From the NCBI GenBank assembly GCA_051453625.1, contig JBOZIK010000001.1, positions 167,424,814 through 167,488,813 on the forward strand: a stretch of DNA of 64,000 nt, read 5' to 3'. Position 1 is the stretch's first letter; each line of letters starts with the position of its first letter. Below the pieces are notes generated by a model. It was not told the DNA's origin and searched no databases. It saw nothing but the letters and a program-made list of their open reading frames with translations. This stretch comes from Welwitschia mirabilis (lineage: Eukaryota > Gnetophyta > Gnetopsida > Welwitschiales). Shown one piece after another: positions 37,501 to 49,346 of this stretch. The position numbers were made by a program, and so were the translations under genes.

Positions 37501-38419
37501 CAAGGGTGTTTTTGAGTCTACATATTTTTGTTTTAAAGGTTCATTTTTCACACAAGTGGAAACCTAGGATAATTCATCACCTCTTTTCTAGTCTTCAGTA
37601 TCCACGTTTTTTCATCTAGGTTTCTTTCTTGGTTTGCTTCATAATTCCTTAATAGCTTTCTTATATGCTAGAACTTCTTTTAGTAGATTAACTAATAACA
37701 TTACCATTGGTAGTTCCTGTAACATTTTTACAAATTTTGTAGTGAAGTGTGTTAACTTTTTATTCTTATTATTATTATATGTTACATCAAATCATTAGAT
37801 AGGGTGGTTTAACTACTTTATCATTGAGAAATTCTTCTAATGTATAGTCTGTTTTTCTTTTCTTTCAAACTTCTATGCTAGCCTCAATTCTCTTCCATGG
37901 CTATCATCTTTCTGTTAAAGGCTTTCTAGATCTAGTTCTATAATGTTGAGGTTTTATTTGGATTTCTTTGGATTGGGTTGAGATTGAGCTATAGGTGTTT
38001 TAGCTTTTGTTTCTTTTTTTTTCTTTTTGTGATTGGCTTCTTTTCCCTTTTTTATTTCAATTTCTGTAATTTTATAGAATTTATTTTTTATTATTAGCTC
38101 TTGTTTGTGTATTATTGTAATGCATTTTGTGATCTTTTCCCACTCTTATTTTTTTGAGGTAGGGAGCCTTAGGCCTAACTCTTATTTTTCCATCTTCTTT
38201 TGTCATCACTAAACTAACTTTGTTGATATTTAATCATTTCATAAACTTCTCTTAATAAGGGAAATTAAATTCATCATGGTATTATTATTGACAATAGCTT
38301 CAAATGTTATCAATTTTAAGAATTACCTTAGTTCCATTTTCTGCAAGACAATTGCTTTATTCAATAATTTGAATTTTCTTGTTTTTCTTTCTTATTTCTT
38401 CCTCTTCTTTTTTGTTCTA

Positions 38420-39340
38420 CACTTAACTCAACACATAGAGTTGTGCTAAAGTATTATTGATAACCACTAGAGTTTGGTTTTTAATACTTCCTCTGCATAT
38501 CATATCTAGCTTCCCCAAAGTTGATTAGTTGACATCCCTTACAAAAGCCCTTGTTCTTTCATGACCTTACATGCGATAGTTAGAAAATTTTCTTAATTAA
38601 ATCTTGTATCTACCATAAAATTCATCAAACTTCTCATCTATACATTGTTTAATGCTTATGATTTTATCTCTGATATATTCAATAACACTTAAAGATTGAT
38701 ATTTGTCAAGGAAACAACTCTTTAATTTCATCCATGTGTTAAAGGTTCCATGGGGAAACTCGTAATACCACTTAATGCATCTTTTTTTAGAGAATTAGAG
38801 AAAAACTACAGTTCCTCTCCATCTATCTTAAGATAGTTAGCCTTACAAAAGAATCATAAAGATTTAGATTTAGTATTACCTTCTCATCCTTCCTTCCTTT
38901 AAAGATGGTATTAAAGTTAAATTAATATTTTTCACTCTTTTAGGAATATATAAAGAGGTTTTGTCTATAGGTGCATAATTAATGGGCTTTCTAAAATAAT
39001 GTTGTTACCCCTTCAACAGAAGTGGAAGTTGGAATTGCATTTACATGGGGTATGATTCTCTTAATTTCCTCCATCATTTGATTGAATCAGCATTCATTTA
39101 ATCCTAATGATTTATCAATCTTACTTGTACCTCATTTTTTATTCTCATATTAATGCTATCATCATTCACATCTAGATATTCCTCTTCAACCTTGATTATT
39201 GCATAGGTATTTGAAATAGAGGCAAATTCCTCATATTTAGTTAGGTCTTCTTAGAATTGTCCTAAACTATCTCTCTATCTCACTTTTATATCCTTGCTAA
39301 ATAGGGTCTTCTCTTCATTGGTTGGCATCTTAACTACTGA
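38420..39340 (-). pseudogene. Outer Gypsy gag remnant
   Basis: The minus-strand reading begins at an open piece containing MPTNEEKTLFSKDIKVR (39330-39277) and continues, through many stops, to segments matching a Gypsy gag domain around 38,830-38,600 (ALSGITSFPMEPLTHGWN, IRDKIISIKQCIDEKFDEF). Length and place, between primer site and protease, agree. Non-functional. Confidence 0.55.
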
Positions 39341-39376
39341 TTTTGGTACATAGATAAATTTTGAAAATAGATGCAT

Positions 39377-39397
39377 TTCCCTTGCAATGGCAGTAAA
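39377..39397 (-). promoter_or_regulatory. Decayed tRNA-Asp primer-binding site
   Basis: The minus strand reads TTTACTGCCATTGCAAGGGA here. The Athila/Tat-type site, complementary to the 3' end of tRNA-Asp, is TGGCGCCGTTGCCGGGGA. The shared GCC-x-TTGC-x-x-GGG framework, with most other differences being G-to-A or C-to-A/T, supports a decayed primer site directly inside the 5' LTR. Confidence 0.55.
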
Positions 39398-39406
39398 TGA
39401 TAAAAT

Positions 39407-40433
39407 TATGAAAGTAGCAAGTGTTCCTAATTTATCGTATTTTAAAATATTAAGAACACAACTACCTAAGAAAATAAATATCACAAAATATGCATAATTC
39501 TATTATTAAATCATTTTGAGTTCTAGCATACTATAAAATTAAGTGTAAATATTATTTACATAATAGTATAATTAAGGAGAAGAGGAATTTAATAATCAAA
39601 TTATATCGAGCTTCCTTTCAAAAACTTTATTCATAATATTCCCAATAGACTCAATTTATAAGAAGCTTTACTTCCAAAGATCCATTCTCCATTGAAAGTA
39701 TTATGTAGCAACTTCAGAACATGTTAACTAAAGCTATAATTAAATTAATAGATAATAACTTTATTTATTAAGCTAGAAATTATGATTAATTCTTTTACTA
39801 AATTGTTATACAAGTTAACTAATAATTTAATGGATACAGTATAATAAGTGAAAATGAGAATCGTATTCTTATTCCTTCTACGAAAATTTCTAAAGAAGGC
39901 TAACTAAGAACTTAAGAAAAGATAAGATAATGATATAAAGATAATTTTTCATTTTTAAATCAACATTACAAGAATAAAGGTTTTAAGCCTAGTTAATTGA
40001 TTCTCCACTCCTACAATTCTCTAAGACTCTTCCTATTACTAGAATGATTTATACTCTAGAATCTGACTCTTCTTCTAGTTCATACATTATTTATAGACTT
40101 AAAATTATATTAGGAAGGGGATTTACATCACTTTTAAATTACCTATTTAATGAGAAAATATATTACTTTTATTTTCAGAACTTCATATATGTTCATGGAC
40201 TTCTACTATCTCTAGTCATCTTTCTTATCTTCTTACTATTTGCTATTTATCTTCTTCTTCTATCACTTGAATATCTCTCTTCTTCTACTATTTTCCTCAT
40301 TTCCTATAAAGCACATAAAGATAGGAGTATAAACAACTATCTATATTTGGATTATTAACTTAAGATAATTCAAATTTATATTTAAATCTAACTGAAATAT
40401 AGTCAAAATAGAATAACAAATCATGATTCATCA
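39407..40433 (-). repeat. LTR of outer Gypsy element (5' LTR)
   Basis: Partner of 18890-19855. On the minus strand it begins TGATGAATCATG at 40433. It ends near 39407, ten bases before a decayed primer-binding site. Confidence 0.8.
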
Positions 40434-41500
40434 CTACTTCTTGCATTTCTTTTTTAATGTTAAAGGGAAGGATGAAAATTTCCTAGCACTTCCATTATAT
40501 TCTTCCTCTTAAAAAGGTTTATAAGTGAAATCTTTTCATCTCTCTTAGCCCTAGTAGTAATCTAAATAACCTTAAGTAGTCTCAAGTGATGGAACTATCC
40601 TTCATCTTTAAGATTTACATTAAAACATTGACAAATTTATTGACTAACTATGTCAAAGGGTCTTCATAAAAGTAAAATGTAGACCCTTAATTTTAGAAAC
40701 ATTACAAATTGGATGAAGTAATGGGCGACAAGCTAATCAGCAAGTTTCAAGAGGGGCAAAAGCTAATGGCCCTCTTAATGTGGCCATTTTTGATTTTTGG
40801 TGTTCCTTATGGAAAGAAATGAAAAGCCTTCCTCAACCTATAAGAGCCAAGAGTAATATTCCCATCCTCTTAAGAACCCTCAGATATCACATTAGAGAAA
40901 TTTCTATTAGCTTTGTTTAAGTGCAAGAAAAATAGGTGGGATCACCCCCTAATGCTTGACAAAAAGTTTGAGATTTAGATTTAGTTCCCCTTTTAGTAAG
41001 ATAAGAGGTAATTCCATCTGATAATGCTTACTTAACCTTATAATTCTTCATTGGATTAATATAAAAATGGCTTACATAGTTTAAAAAGTAATGAATTTCC
41101 TCTGTCAACTCAGAGCTATCTATAAAAAACAATAATCCTTCTAAAGGCATAAATGGATAAGGGTAAGCAGGTATTTTCAAAAATAATCCTATTTCTAGCA
41201 TGTCATATTTATTTCAATCATACTTATCCCATCTTTGAACTACCAAATTACTAGTGTCCCTTTTTAATGGTCTCATTCAAATTAAATTCCTTCCAAAAAA
41301 AACTTACTCTAATTATCCTTAAGAATAAGTGTTAAATAATACATTGGTACATTGACATAATGGATAGTTAAAAAAGGGAGGGAATAGGAGAAGGGGGGCT
41401 AGTGAGTTGGATGGAGGTGGGTGGTGGTGTTCATGGATTTTTTGGCTAACTAGGCTAACAAATCTTTAGAAAAGATTTTCTTTCTTAATATTAATGAAAT
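40434..41500. other. AT-rich DNA, possible LINE 3' part
   Basis: Lies between the outer 5' LTR and the RT of the second LINE. It may hold the 3' part of that LINE, but I saw no clear RT-zinc-binding domain or tail. Confidence 0.35.
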
Positions 41501-42199
41501 AAACATCTTGATTTGTCATGGCATGATCCCTTTCCAAAAAATAATTGCATCATTCTTTTTAAAGTACTTCTTTGAGCAAAATGATTTTGGCTGAAACATT
41601 ATTGGATGCTTCTAACTAGTTCAATTGAAATTTAACATTGTACAAGTGATATCATACATCATATCCCCTTTGTTTAAGACTCAAGGAACACATTTATGCT
41701 TAAGAATATTACATAGTTGAATGGATTTTAATAGTATGAAGATCACTTTAGCTAGCCCATTAATATGAACTTTTTAACTTTTAAGACCTTCATCCATCAA
41801 AAGCCTTGAGTCTAGTAATTTTAGTTCATTTTGTTAGATGTATCGTGCTTTTATCTTTTCTTCTAGACCAAATAAATCCTTTGATATCTTTATTTATTTT
41901 TCTTTAATTCCACTAAGGAGTAATAATGAAACATGTATACCTAACAATAATGGTATATAAGAGCCAGCTAAAATGAACTTAACTTTATTAGATAGGTACT
42001 AATTTCATTAAATAGTACACCTATTTTGGAATTTTTTCAAAAATAGGAGCTAAGTTTTAATCCTTTCACTTCTATCTAGGAAAACACTCAAATACATATC
42101 TTGGATCAGTCCATTCTTAGTCTATAGCAATTTGATGATAATGTTCTTAAATCTAGTAACCTTGTCCACAAAGATAATCTTAGACTTTTCTAATTAATC

Positions 42200-42900
42200 T
42201 TAAGTATAGTAGCTTTTTTAAACTACTCAATGCTTTTTTTTAAGAGGGAGGCTTACTAGAAACTAGATCTGGCTATAATCATATTATCATTAGCAAAGTG
42301 ATTATTGATAAATCTTTATTGTTCTATTTTCAAATCCCTAACTTCATTCTTTTTTGATAGTTTGTGTAGGACATCTATCACTATGATGAATAAGTAATGG
42401 AATAGTGGATTACTTTACCTTATTCTTATTTTAGCATAAAAATCTAGTTCTTTAGCCTTTAACATCTAATAAAAACAAGGAAAAGCTTTACATATCTAGA
42501 CATAGGTTAGCAAAATGATTGCTCAAATCTCTTTGTCTTAAAATAGTGACTAGGATAATCAATTAATGAAATCATAATCCTTATAAAAATCTAATTTCAT
42601 AAACATAGTAATAAAACTATGTTTTTTAAAAGAATGGATTAATTCATGAGTCAAAAGTATTTGGTCTTCAATACACTTGAATTTCATAAATCTGGCTTGA
42701 CATGTGGAAATAATTTTTAGAAGGAATAAGGTGATTCAATTGAATAGCGTTTTATGAAATATTGTGTAGATGATGTTGCAAATTCTAATTGATCTAAAAT
42801 CTTCTGATTTATTAGCCCTTATTTTTTCTTAAATAAAAATAGGTCCATCTTGGTAAAATTCGACTCATTTCTAATCTTGTCGTCTTTCAAATTTTATTAA
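42200..42900 (-). pseudogene. LINE reverse transcriptase remnant
   Basis: PLFHYLFIIVIDVLHKL (about 42,420-42,365) matches the LINE RT motif G-x-PLSP-x-LF-x-x-x-(M/V)-D-x-L. HFANDNMIIA (42,301-42,272) matches the FADD catalytic box, with the first Asp changed to Asn. A frameshift separates preceding pieces. Confidence 0.75.
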
Positions 42901-44589
42901 ATGGCGTTAATCAAGTTGCCCCAAGCATAGGGAAATAAGTCTTGAAGAATTCCATGATTTATTCACTAAGTCCAAGGCCTTATTATTTTTTAGTAAGCTT
43001 AACATTCCATAAATTTTCTTACTTTTCACTAGTTTCCCACCTCACTACTATCATCATCAGCATTTCTTTACTTTTTAGTATTAATCAAGGAGAAATATCA
43101 TCCATGCTCTAGAGTTCATAAAACTTATACACTAAAGCTTTATTTATGTCTCGTTCCTTCTAAAGCATTTCATTTTGGTACTTGATTCAATGAATTTTAT
43201 CCATATTATTATGCTAGCAGGCTATCTTGAAGAAAAATCTAGTATTTTTCTTGTTCTTTTAGCTATTAGATCCTAGATAGTATAGACTTTCTTAGTTTTG
43301 TATCTTTAGATCTTTCTTAAAATTCTGTATTCTTCTTACTAAAGATCCTCATCTGAGTTCTTCCATTTATTTGCAATCTACTTTAGTTCCATTTCAAATT
43401 ATTTTATTCTTTGAGAAGTATACCTATTCTTCTTATGTAAGGATGTAATCTTTTATTGAAACTCTTAGAACCCTTATAATAGGAACCTATTCAGATTTAT
43501 CCTTGGGGATTGATATCTCACTTAAATATCCCAAACTATCATAACCACTTTCTCCTTCCTTGTCCAATTCCTTTCAAAAAGAAAGGATACCTTTTACAAG
43601 AAACCACCCTTATTTGAGTTATTGTTGGCCTATGATTTAAGGTCATTCAATTAAGAGCCTAACTAGAATAATTAAATTGAGAGACTTTGCATTTTCCATT
43701 AATACTCAGTAAAATCTGATTTAGACTTTACTACCTATTTGACCAAGTGTATTTACACTTCTAAAGCTTCATATCCACAAGTGCATTATTAGGTATAAAT
43801 TCATAAAATAAGTTCACCTCCATGAGACTCTAAAGAATGTTAGTTGTTTTTTCCCATCTGAATTAGCATTGATTAGAATCTCCGCATACATTTGGATCTC
43901 TGAGATATTCCATCTTACATAATATTGTATCGCCTACTCTTATCTACATAATTCTAAGGCTCATAAAAATTAGTCAAAATCCACTTATAATATTATAATT
44001 TGATAGGTAGAAATCAATTAGAATTATTAATAATCTTTAGTTTTTATTTTAGCCAATACGATATTATTTCTTTATTCCAATTTCCTCATTTTCATAGCTT
44101 TTCTTCATTTATTCAAAGTTTAGTTTTCTAAAGTCAAGAAACGTCTATCATATGTTTTGTAATAATGCATTTGAGAGTTCTTATCTCATGGGGGTACCAA
44201 ATCCCTACATTTCCAAGTGAGATTCTGCATTATGGGCATTTTTGTCCCATTTTGGGACCCTTTCCACTAATAGTGGCTTTAATAATTAATTGGACATTAT
44301 AGACTATATCTATTATGTCCTTGTTCTAAAGTGTAGTGTTAGTGGGACCCTTTAGTTGCTACTCTAAATTATTTGTATCATTAGATATGGGCTTCTTCTC
44401 TTGCGGGAGGCTACTTCTCCTATTCTTCTTTTGACAAGGATGAAAATAGATTCTTATCTTGTTCCTATTCTTTTTTAAAGGATTTCTACTTATCAAAAAT
44501 TATTATTCCCTACTTTTGAGTCCCCCACTATAGCATCTCCATATTTACCATAACTTGTGCATGTTCATTCTTTCTTTTTTTTAAATTGA

Positions 44590-45230
44590 TCATTTTGTTC
44601 TTGCATTCTTGAATTTTATGAACCATCTTACCACATTTGGAACACATTGAGGCTTGCATATTATGCATTCTAATATGGTTCTTATCACTTTCACATTTAG
44701 TACAAGGAATGGGAATATTTTTATATTTTACTTAAATGTTTAACTCACCTCATTTAGATTAGAACTTCACCACTTGAATGTTCTTTCTTTCCTCAAGCTT
44801 CATCTAGATGCAAAACGTAGCAAGAACTAACATTATCTACTTGATTGTAACTCTATTGAGATCCTAAACTATCTAGATAAGGTTTTTATAAATTTTTCAT
44901 CCAAAAAATTTAAAGGAAAATTTTCAATTCGATTTTAGATAAGTAACTTTTCAAAAAACGTGGGGTCTAATTGGGGCCTTAGATATCATGTTCCTAAAGC
45001 AAATCCATGCACTCTAAAGACCCTTAGCCAAAAATTCATTTTTATCCCTTCAGAGCTAAGGTGGAATAAAATAAGACCCTTTAGCATGAAAATCACCTAA
45101 ACCTTGTTGATTACTACCTACTTGGTAGTAATCAAATTCTTGAAATGGTTCATCGTTGGTCTAGGACTAGTACAGACAATCTTCCTAATAAACTAAATCT
45201 AAAATTTGTTTCTACTACATTACCTACCTG
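44590..45230 (-). pseudogene. LINE ORF1 remnant with CCHC zinc knuckle
   Basis: CSKCGKMVHKIQEC (minus, about 44,647-44,606) is a complete C-x2-C-x4-H-x4-C zinc knuckle, as found at the end of plant L1 ORF1. A second pair, CTKCE, precedes it (about 44,700). Upstream sequence is broken by stops. Confidence 0.7.
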
Positions 45231-45529
45231 ATCTAGAATGTATAAAACTAGGGTTGACTCACATATATTCATAAAAGATATCATAAGAGGAAAGTATGAA
45301 AAAGATCCTCATAGAAAACTAAGAAACAATCTAAAAAAATCACCATTAAGTGAGATCATTCCTTCTGCATCAAATCCACCCCTTCTTCCTTCAAATCTTC
45401 TCTTCTTTGCTAGCTATCTTCGATCTATCAAGTACTAAGTGAGCAAACCCTCTTGCTCCTTCTTGTCTCTCCTACATGTGCTCTCTCTCCTCATCTCTAA
45501 AAAACCATCCCATGCACTATTTTATGAAG

Positions 45530-46870
45530 TACGTACATCATGGTATGCTAGCATGTTTCCCTTTCATTCTTTAACTTAAATTGCATCATTACTTAATAGA
45601 ATAAATCTTAGAGAATGATGAAAGTGGTTTTATATTTAAGCATAATGTAAATTTATTTATAGGAAAAAAAAGGAAAAGAAAAAAGACTTGTAGCTAGACA
45701 TAAAGAATAGGAGTCTAGACCCACTATGTTATCTATAAGACTAGGAAGAGTCCACTCAAGGTTTCCCTTCAAAGATGGCCACTTATAACCAATCATCATT
45801 AGGAACTTAGCTATATAAAATATATTAAACGTATACAAAATTCATTATAATAAGCTACATCTTTGCAAAGTATTCAAAGGAAAAGAAGCATAAATATTAG
45901 TTTGACTTCTTTCTTCAATTTTAAAAATCATTTGATGAATTCTCCTTTCATCTTTAGAATGCTGCATCTAATAACATATTCAAAACTTTTAAACTTGAGT
46001 GTTCTAAGCCTAAGAGTTCTAAACAAATTTCTAAGACATGGCTATAATGCATACATTAGTGATTTAAAGACTCTAAGAAACGACAATGGAGTATATGTCG
46101 TAAGCTCTTATAGCACTCATCCTCAAGTCATCATCTATCTTCCTACCATCAAACACATTACTAGTTCTCTTACTATGAGATCATTGCACATTCTTAATTG
46201 ACAATGCCATTCTCCCCCTCATTTGCCTTCGATTCTTTCTCAACCTTCATTCACCTATAAGAAGGAGGTCATTTCTTTTCAAGACTTCAAATCCTTTAGT
46301 CTATTGTAGTTTACTCACAACATTTTTAAACAAAAGTGCCTCATTTAATATTACAAATGTGCCTTTGAACAAGGTGTTCCCCTAAAAATCTTAGATCCTT
46401 ACTTTCAATTCACCATAATTTCAACATGTTCCAACAACGCAAGAGAGCATTTGCATTTCACAGGCACAGATTTAATCACAACTACCTTTTTTTTGAAAAG
46501 AACTCTAAATAAGGAGTTCCACATTGCATTTTCTTCTTACCGCTTGAAATTGGAGTTATTAGGATAAGAATGAAAATCTAGGTACTAAATCAAAAAGTAT
46601 CAAACCATCATCGAATCTATCTTAGACTTCTTAAAGCTTTATTTAAAGAGTAAATGTTCTTAATAAATTTTATGTAGTTACCCTCCAAGTCACCTTTGAA
46701 AGCAACCCTAAAACATATCCTTCCCCAAAAAGATACAGAAAATCATCTTTTCCTTATTAAGATAAAAAAAGTCTACATTTAACTCAATGAAGACAAAGAA
46801 AGCTAGATGAATAACCAAGACATTTTCTAGGAACAAAAATGCCCTCTGAAGAGATAGCCACTTAACATTC
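45530..46870. other. Intergenic DNA, no gene recognised
   Basis: Contains two open pieces (45653-45838 on minus, 45863-46201 on plus, 112 codons) with no recognisable motif. Composition becomes gradually less AT-rich towards the BBX gene. Confidence 0.45.
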
Positions 46871-46875
46871 TAAAA

Positions 46876-47101
46876 TTGCTTCCCTTGATTTTTTTCAAAG
46901 ATACTTGGACATGCATGTGGAAAGAGCTAATTGCTTCACTTGATGTTCTTCAAACATACTTGGATGATGATGTGGAAAGAGGTAAGCAATGTTAATTCAT
47001 AAAGAAGCATGTGAAAAGAGCTAATTGCTTCGCTTGATTTTCTTCAAACATACTTGGATAAGGATGTGGAAAGAGGCAAGCAATGTTAATTCATAAAGAA
47101 G
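46876..47101. repeat. Tandem repeat downstream of the BBX gene
   Basis: Three copies start at 46876, 46931 and 47025, each opening TTGCTTC-x-CTTGAT and sharing TTCTTCAAACATACTTGGAT and GATGTGGAAAGAGG-like cores. The second unit is 94 bp, the third about 77 bp, and the first is a 55-bp partial that lacks the GCAATGTTAATTCATAAAGA part. Copies two and three are very similar to each other. Confidence 0.85.
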
Positions 47102-47198
47102 TTAGCGACTCTTTGTGATGGTCGCCCGTAGATAGTCACCCTCTCGCCATTATGATTATTACACGTTGCAGAGTGTGAAACAAAAAAAGAAACTCTAA

Positions 47199-47204
47199 TT
47201 TATT
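47199..47204 (-). terminator. Likely poly-A signal of the BBX gene
   Basis: AATAAA on the minus strand, 155 bases after the stop codon at 47361-47359. A perfect signal at a normal plant distance, but cleavage site is unknown. Confidence 0.5.
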
Positions 47205-47358
47205 TTGGGCTTCCCAACCCTAGGATCCATCCCATTTCTGTCTTTGTTTCTTTCGCTAAGAAAACCAAGAGGCAGATAAGGAATAGCAGAGGACATGTTC
47301 CGTGTTCAACATCCACAGATATATCGAATGCAAGTCTACATATCGCCATATTTTCCAT

Positions 47359-49225
47359 CTACAACAAAAACCTGTTTGGAATATGATGTTGAGAAAGCTT
47401 CAGCCTTTTCTCAGAAGAAGCGAGACCCACGATATCAGGAACTACAAAATTATCATCCACCCCACTGTTGTCGTAGAATGGAGTGGCAGGTCTCCACGCG
47501 TCAAATGACTGTTGTGTAAACTTTGGCTTGAAGGTCATTGTTGCTGCCGGTTTCTCATTGTCGACGGAGGACATTCCATCGCCTAGCAGGGGAAGAGTTT
47601 TTGGAACTTTAGCTAGTGAATCTTCAATAGCGGATCTCGAGGAACAATTCCATTCCTCCAACCATATCTTTCCAATGTAGTCGTCCTAGATAACGGAGAC
47701 AGTTCAGAATTCTAGGCTTTTTAGCAAGAATTTGGGACATTGGGAATCATGAAATATTAAAGAAGGAAGCCGGTTGCTAACTTACTGTACCTGATAACAT
47801 TGCTGCATGGTCAGACAATCCAGCTTTGCCGGGATATTCGTAGTAAGAAACTCTTCGACCTTGCTCAAATACATTAACATTTCACCGCTTCCATCTGTGG
47901 TGAGAGTTGCTCCTTTGTCGCACCAGTTTTCCTGCGGCACTGAATCCTTGGTCACCGTTGTTGCGGTTGGTACTGGGGAAGAGCAAGGAGTGACAACTTT
48001 GCGAGATCGTTTCATTGACTTGGTCGAATTTTCGGCTGTTGTCGTGGTGTCTGCATTAGAAGGTTGGGACGAAGAACTGTCGTTTTCGGACGGAGGACGG
48101 GCTTTTATGCCTGAGACGAGATACCTAGTGTGAATAGCGGTCAAATTGTTGGCCGAATGGATCGATGCATCACAGTCTCTACAGAAAATTGCACGGTCCG
48201 CTTGGCAAAAGAAAAACCCTCTCCTTTCCTGGATGAACAAAATAAAGAATATAGAAAGATGGAGTATTAAGAAGTAAAGTGAGGTAAAAGGATCCAAGAG
48301 ATAGTAAAGACTAATTCAGTAAAGCAATAAACAGGTGGAGATCGTTAGACATTAAGATGCTAAGGGAACAAAGCAACTGAGTGTGATGGAAATTCAGTTA
48401 CATCTGCGAAGAAACCGGAGATGCAGTAGACATTAGATACAAAAGAAATCCTTTCAACGTGAAAGGTATACTGGAAAAAAAAAAACTGAATGAAAGACGA
48501 ACCTAGGAAGACGATAATGATTAGAGGTCCCACAGGAATTCTTAACAACTGAAAATGACAGAGTAACTTAAAGATTTCTTAGCAAGAAAAGCACCGATTC
48601 TCGAGCAAAAACATTAATAAGTATCCAGAATTTCTCATCAGCGAGACGAAAAGGATTTCATTTCTACCTGCAGAAATGCGTCAGCAACTTGCAAGAGACA
48701 TCAAAAGGATCCTCAATACTTCAGGCGACATTAAAAGAACACTAAATAAATCAGTTAACATGAAAAGAACTCTTAATACATCCGATTGAGGTTTAAAAGA
48801 ATCCTTATTTTAAAGGATTGCTAATACATCAATGTATGGATTCATCTGCTCCTTTGGGGGCTAACAAGACACCAAGACGATTACTTAAAATATTTCTAAA
48901 TCGTTCAGATGATTTCAAAATGATTCGTACTGCATTATATAAATCTTAAAAGATTCTTCTTCGAAAAGACTGCAAATACGCCAGAGTTCAAATCATCTGC
49001 GGCTTAAAACACAATCAACGGAACAAAGGATTCTTCAGATACCTGGCAAATATCACAACGAAGTGAATCCGGCGAAGGATCTGAAAGAAGAAGCCTGTGA
49101 TGCTTGCTAGCGAGCTTGTTTGCGTCATGAACCTTCGAATCACACTCTTTACAGAGCGCCGCCTCGTCGGCGCAGCAGAAGAGAGTAGCCGGGGCCGAGC
49201 CGCAGGCGTCGCACTGGATCTTCAT
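47359..49225 (-). CDS. BBX: Double B-box zinc-finger transcription factor (BBX)
   Basis: Three coding exons: 49225-49043, 48228-47791 and 47685-47359. They are joined through GT...AG introns of 814 and 105 bases, both phase 0, giving 315 residues. B-box 1 has ligands C5, C8, C17, D20, C25, C28, H33, H42. B-box 2 has C57, C60, C69, D72, C77, C80, H85, H94, each with the family spacing C-x2-C-x8-C-x2-D-x4-C-x2-C-x4-H-x8-H. Intron 1 falls inside B-box 2, after Q61. No CCT domain is present, which places it in the double-B-box group (BBX18-25 of Arabidopsis). A basic stretch KRSRK (134-138) may be a nuclear signal. Near the C-terminus VVPDI (V289-P290), followed by KRLK (300-303), resembles the Val-Pro motif that binds COP1 in relatives. 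Start chosen at MKIQC, the family start; an in-frame TAA lies 30 bases upstream. Relatives act in the nucleus in light-regulated growth, partly with HY5; whether this one activates or represses is unknown. Confidence 0.93.
47686..47790 (-). other. Intron 2 of the BBX gene
   Basis: Donor at 47790 (CAG|GTACAG), acceptor ending at 47686 (TATCTAG|GACGAC), 105 bases, phase 0. The frame stays open after joining. It is slightly less certain than intron 1 because the flanking protein is not in a conserved domain. Confidence 0.85.
48229..49042 (-). other. Intron 1 of the BBX gene
   Basis: Donor at 49042 (CAG|GTATCT) and acceptor ending at 48229 (TTCATCCAG|GAAAGG). It joins residues 61 and 62 exactly where B-box 2 needs to continue, which confirms the splice. 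It contains a short tandem array (48698-48830). Confidence 0.92.
48698..48830 (-). repeat. Degenerate 30-bp tandem repeat in BBX intron 1
   Basis: Successive units of about 30 bases share ACAT-x-AAAAG(A/G)A-x-C-x-(T/C)-x-AATA-x-(A/T)TC on the plus strand: units start at about 48698, 48728 and 48758, with a weaker fourth at about 48790. Unit length is steady while sequence varies. Confidence 0.65.
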
Positions 49226-49346
49226 CCCCGCTTCTTCGTCAGACAAAATTTACAAGGGAAACTTCACCTTCCACTCGCAGGCGATAAATATCGCTCCACA
49301 AACACTGAAATAACACTAAAAGAATAGTATCCTGTTACTCTGCAAC

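Larger units (their letters stand above)
18890..40433 (-). mobile_element. Outer Athila-like Gypsy element carrying nested insertions
   Basis: Two direct repeats of about 1 kb (18890-19855 and 39407-40433) bound a minus-strand Gypsy body: primer site at 39,397-39,377, gag, protease, RT, RNase H and integrase down to 34,740. Subtracting the 11.5-kb nested element (21,487-33,031) leaves about 10 kb, a normal length for an Athila element. Primer site next to the right LTR and a G-rich patch next to the left LTR (minus strand TTATGGGGTA just before TGATGAG) agree with minus orientation. A matching 5-bp target duplication was not seen (left flank GAAAC or AAACT, right flank CTACT), so two separate LTR copies cannot be excluded. 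Confidence 0.7.
41500..45520 (-). mobile_element. Second L1-type LINE, decayed
   Basis: Minus strand. An ORF1-like zinc knuckle (44,647-44,602) is followed at lower coordinates by long decayed ORF2 sequence and RT core motifs near 42,420-42,270. The order ORF1 then RT fits L1. Upstream (45,200-45,520) the minus strand is somewhat richer in GC, as near a LINE 5' end. Ends and target duplication were not found. Confidence 0.65.

Noticed and set aside
47295-47680. Plus-strand open frames opposite BBX exon 3, and another at 47807-48133 opposite exon 2
   Set aside because: They overlap well-supported coding exons on the other strand and show no domain; shadows of the BBX frame.
49226-49246. Upstream extension of the BBX protein (reading xSDEEAG before MKIQC)
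   Set aside because: It would have to start at a TTG codon; an in-frame TAA lies just above. Relatives start at MKIxC, so the ATG at 49225 is preferred.
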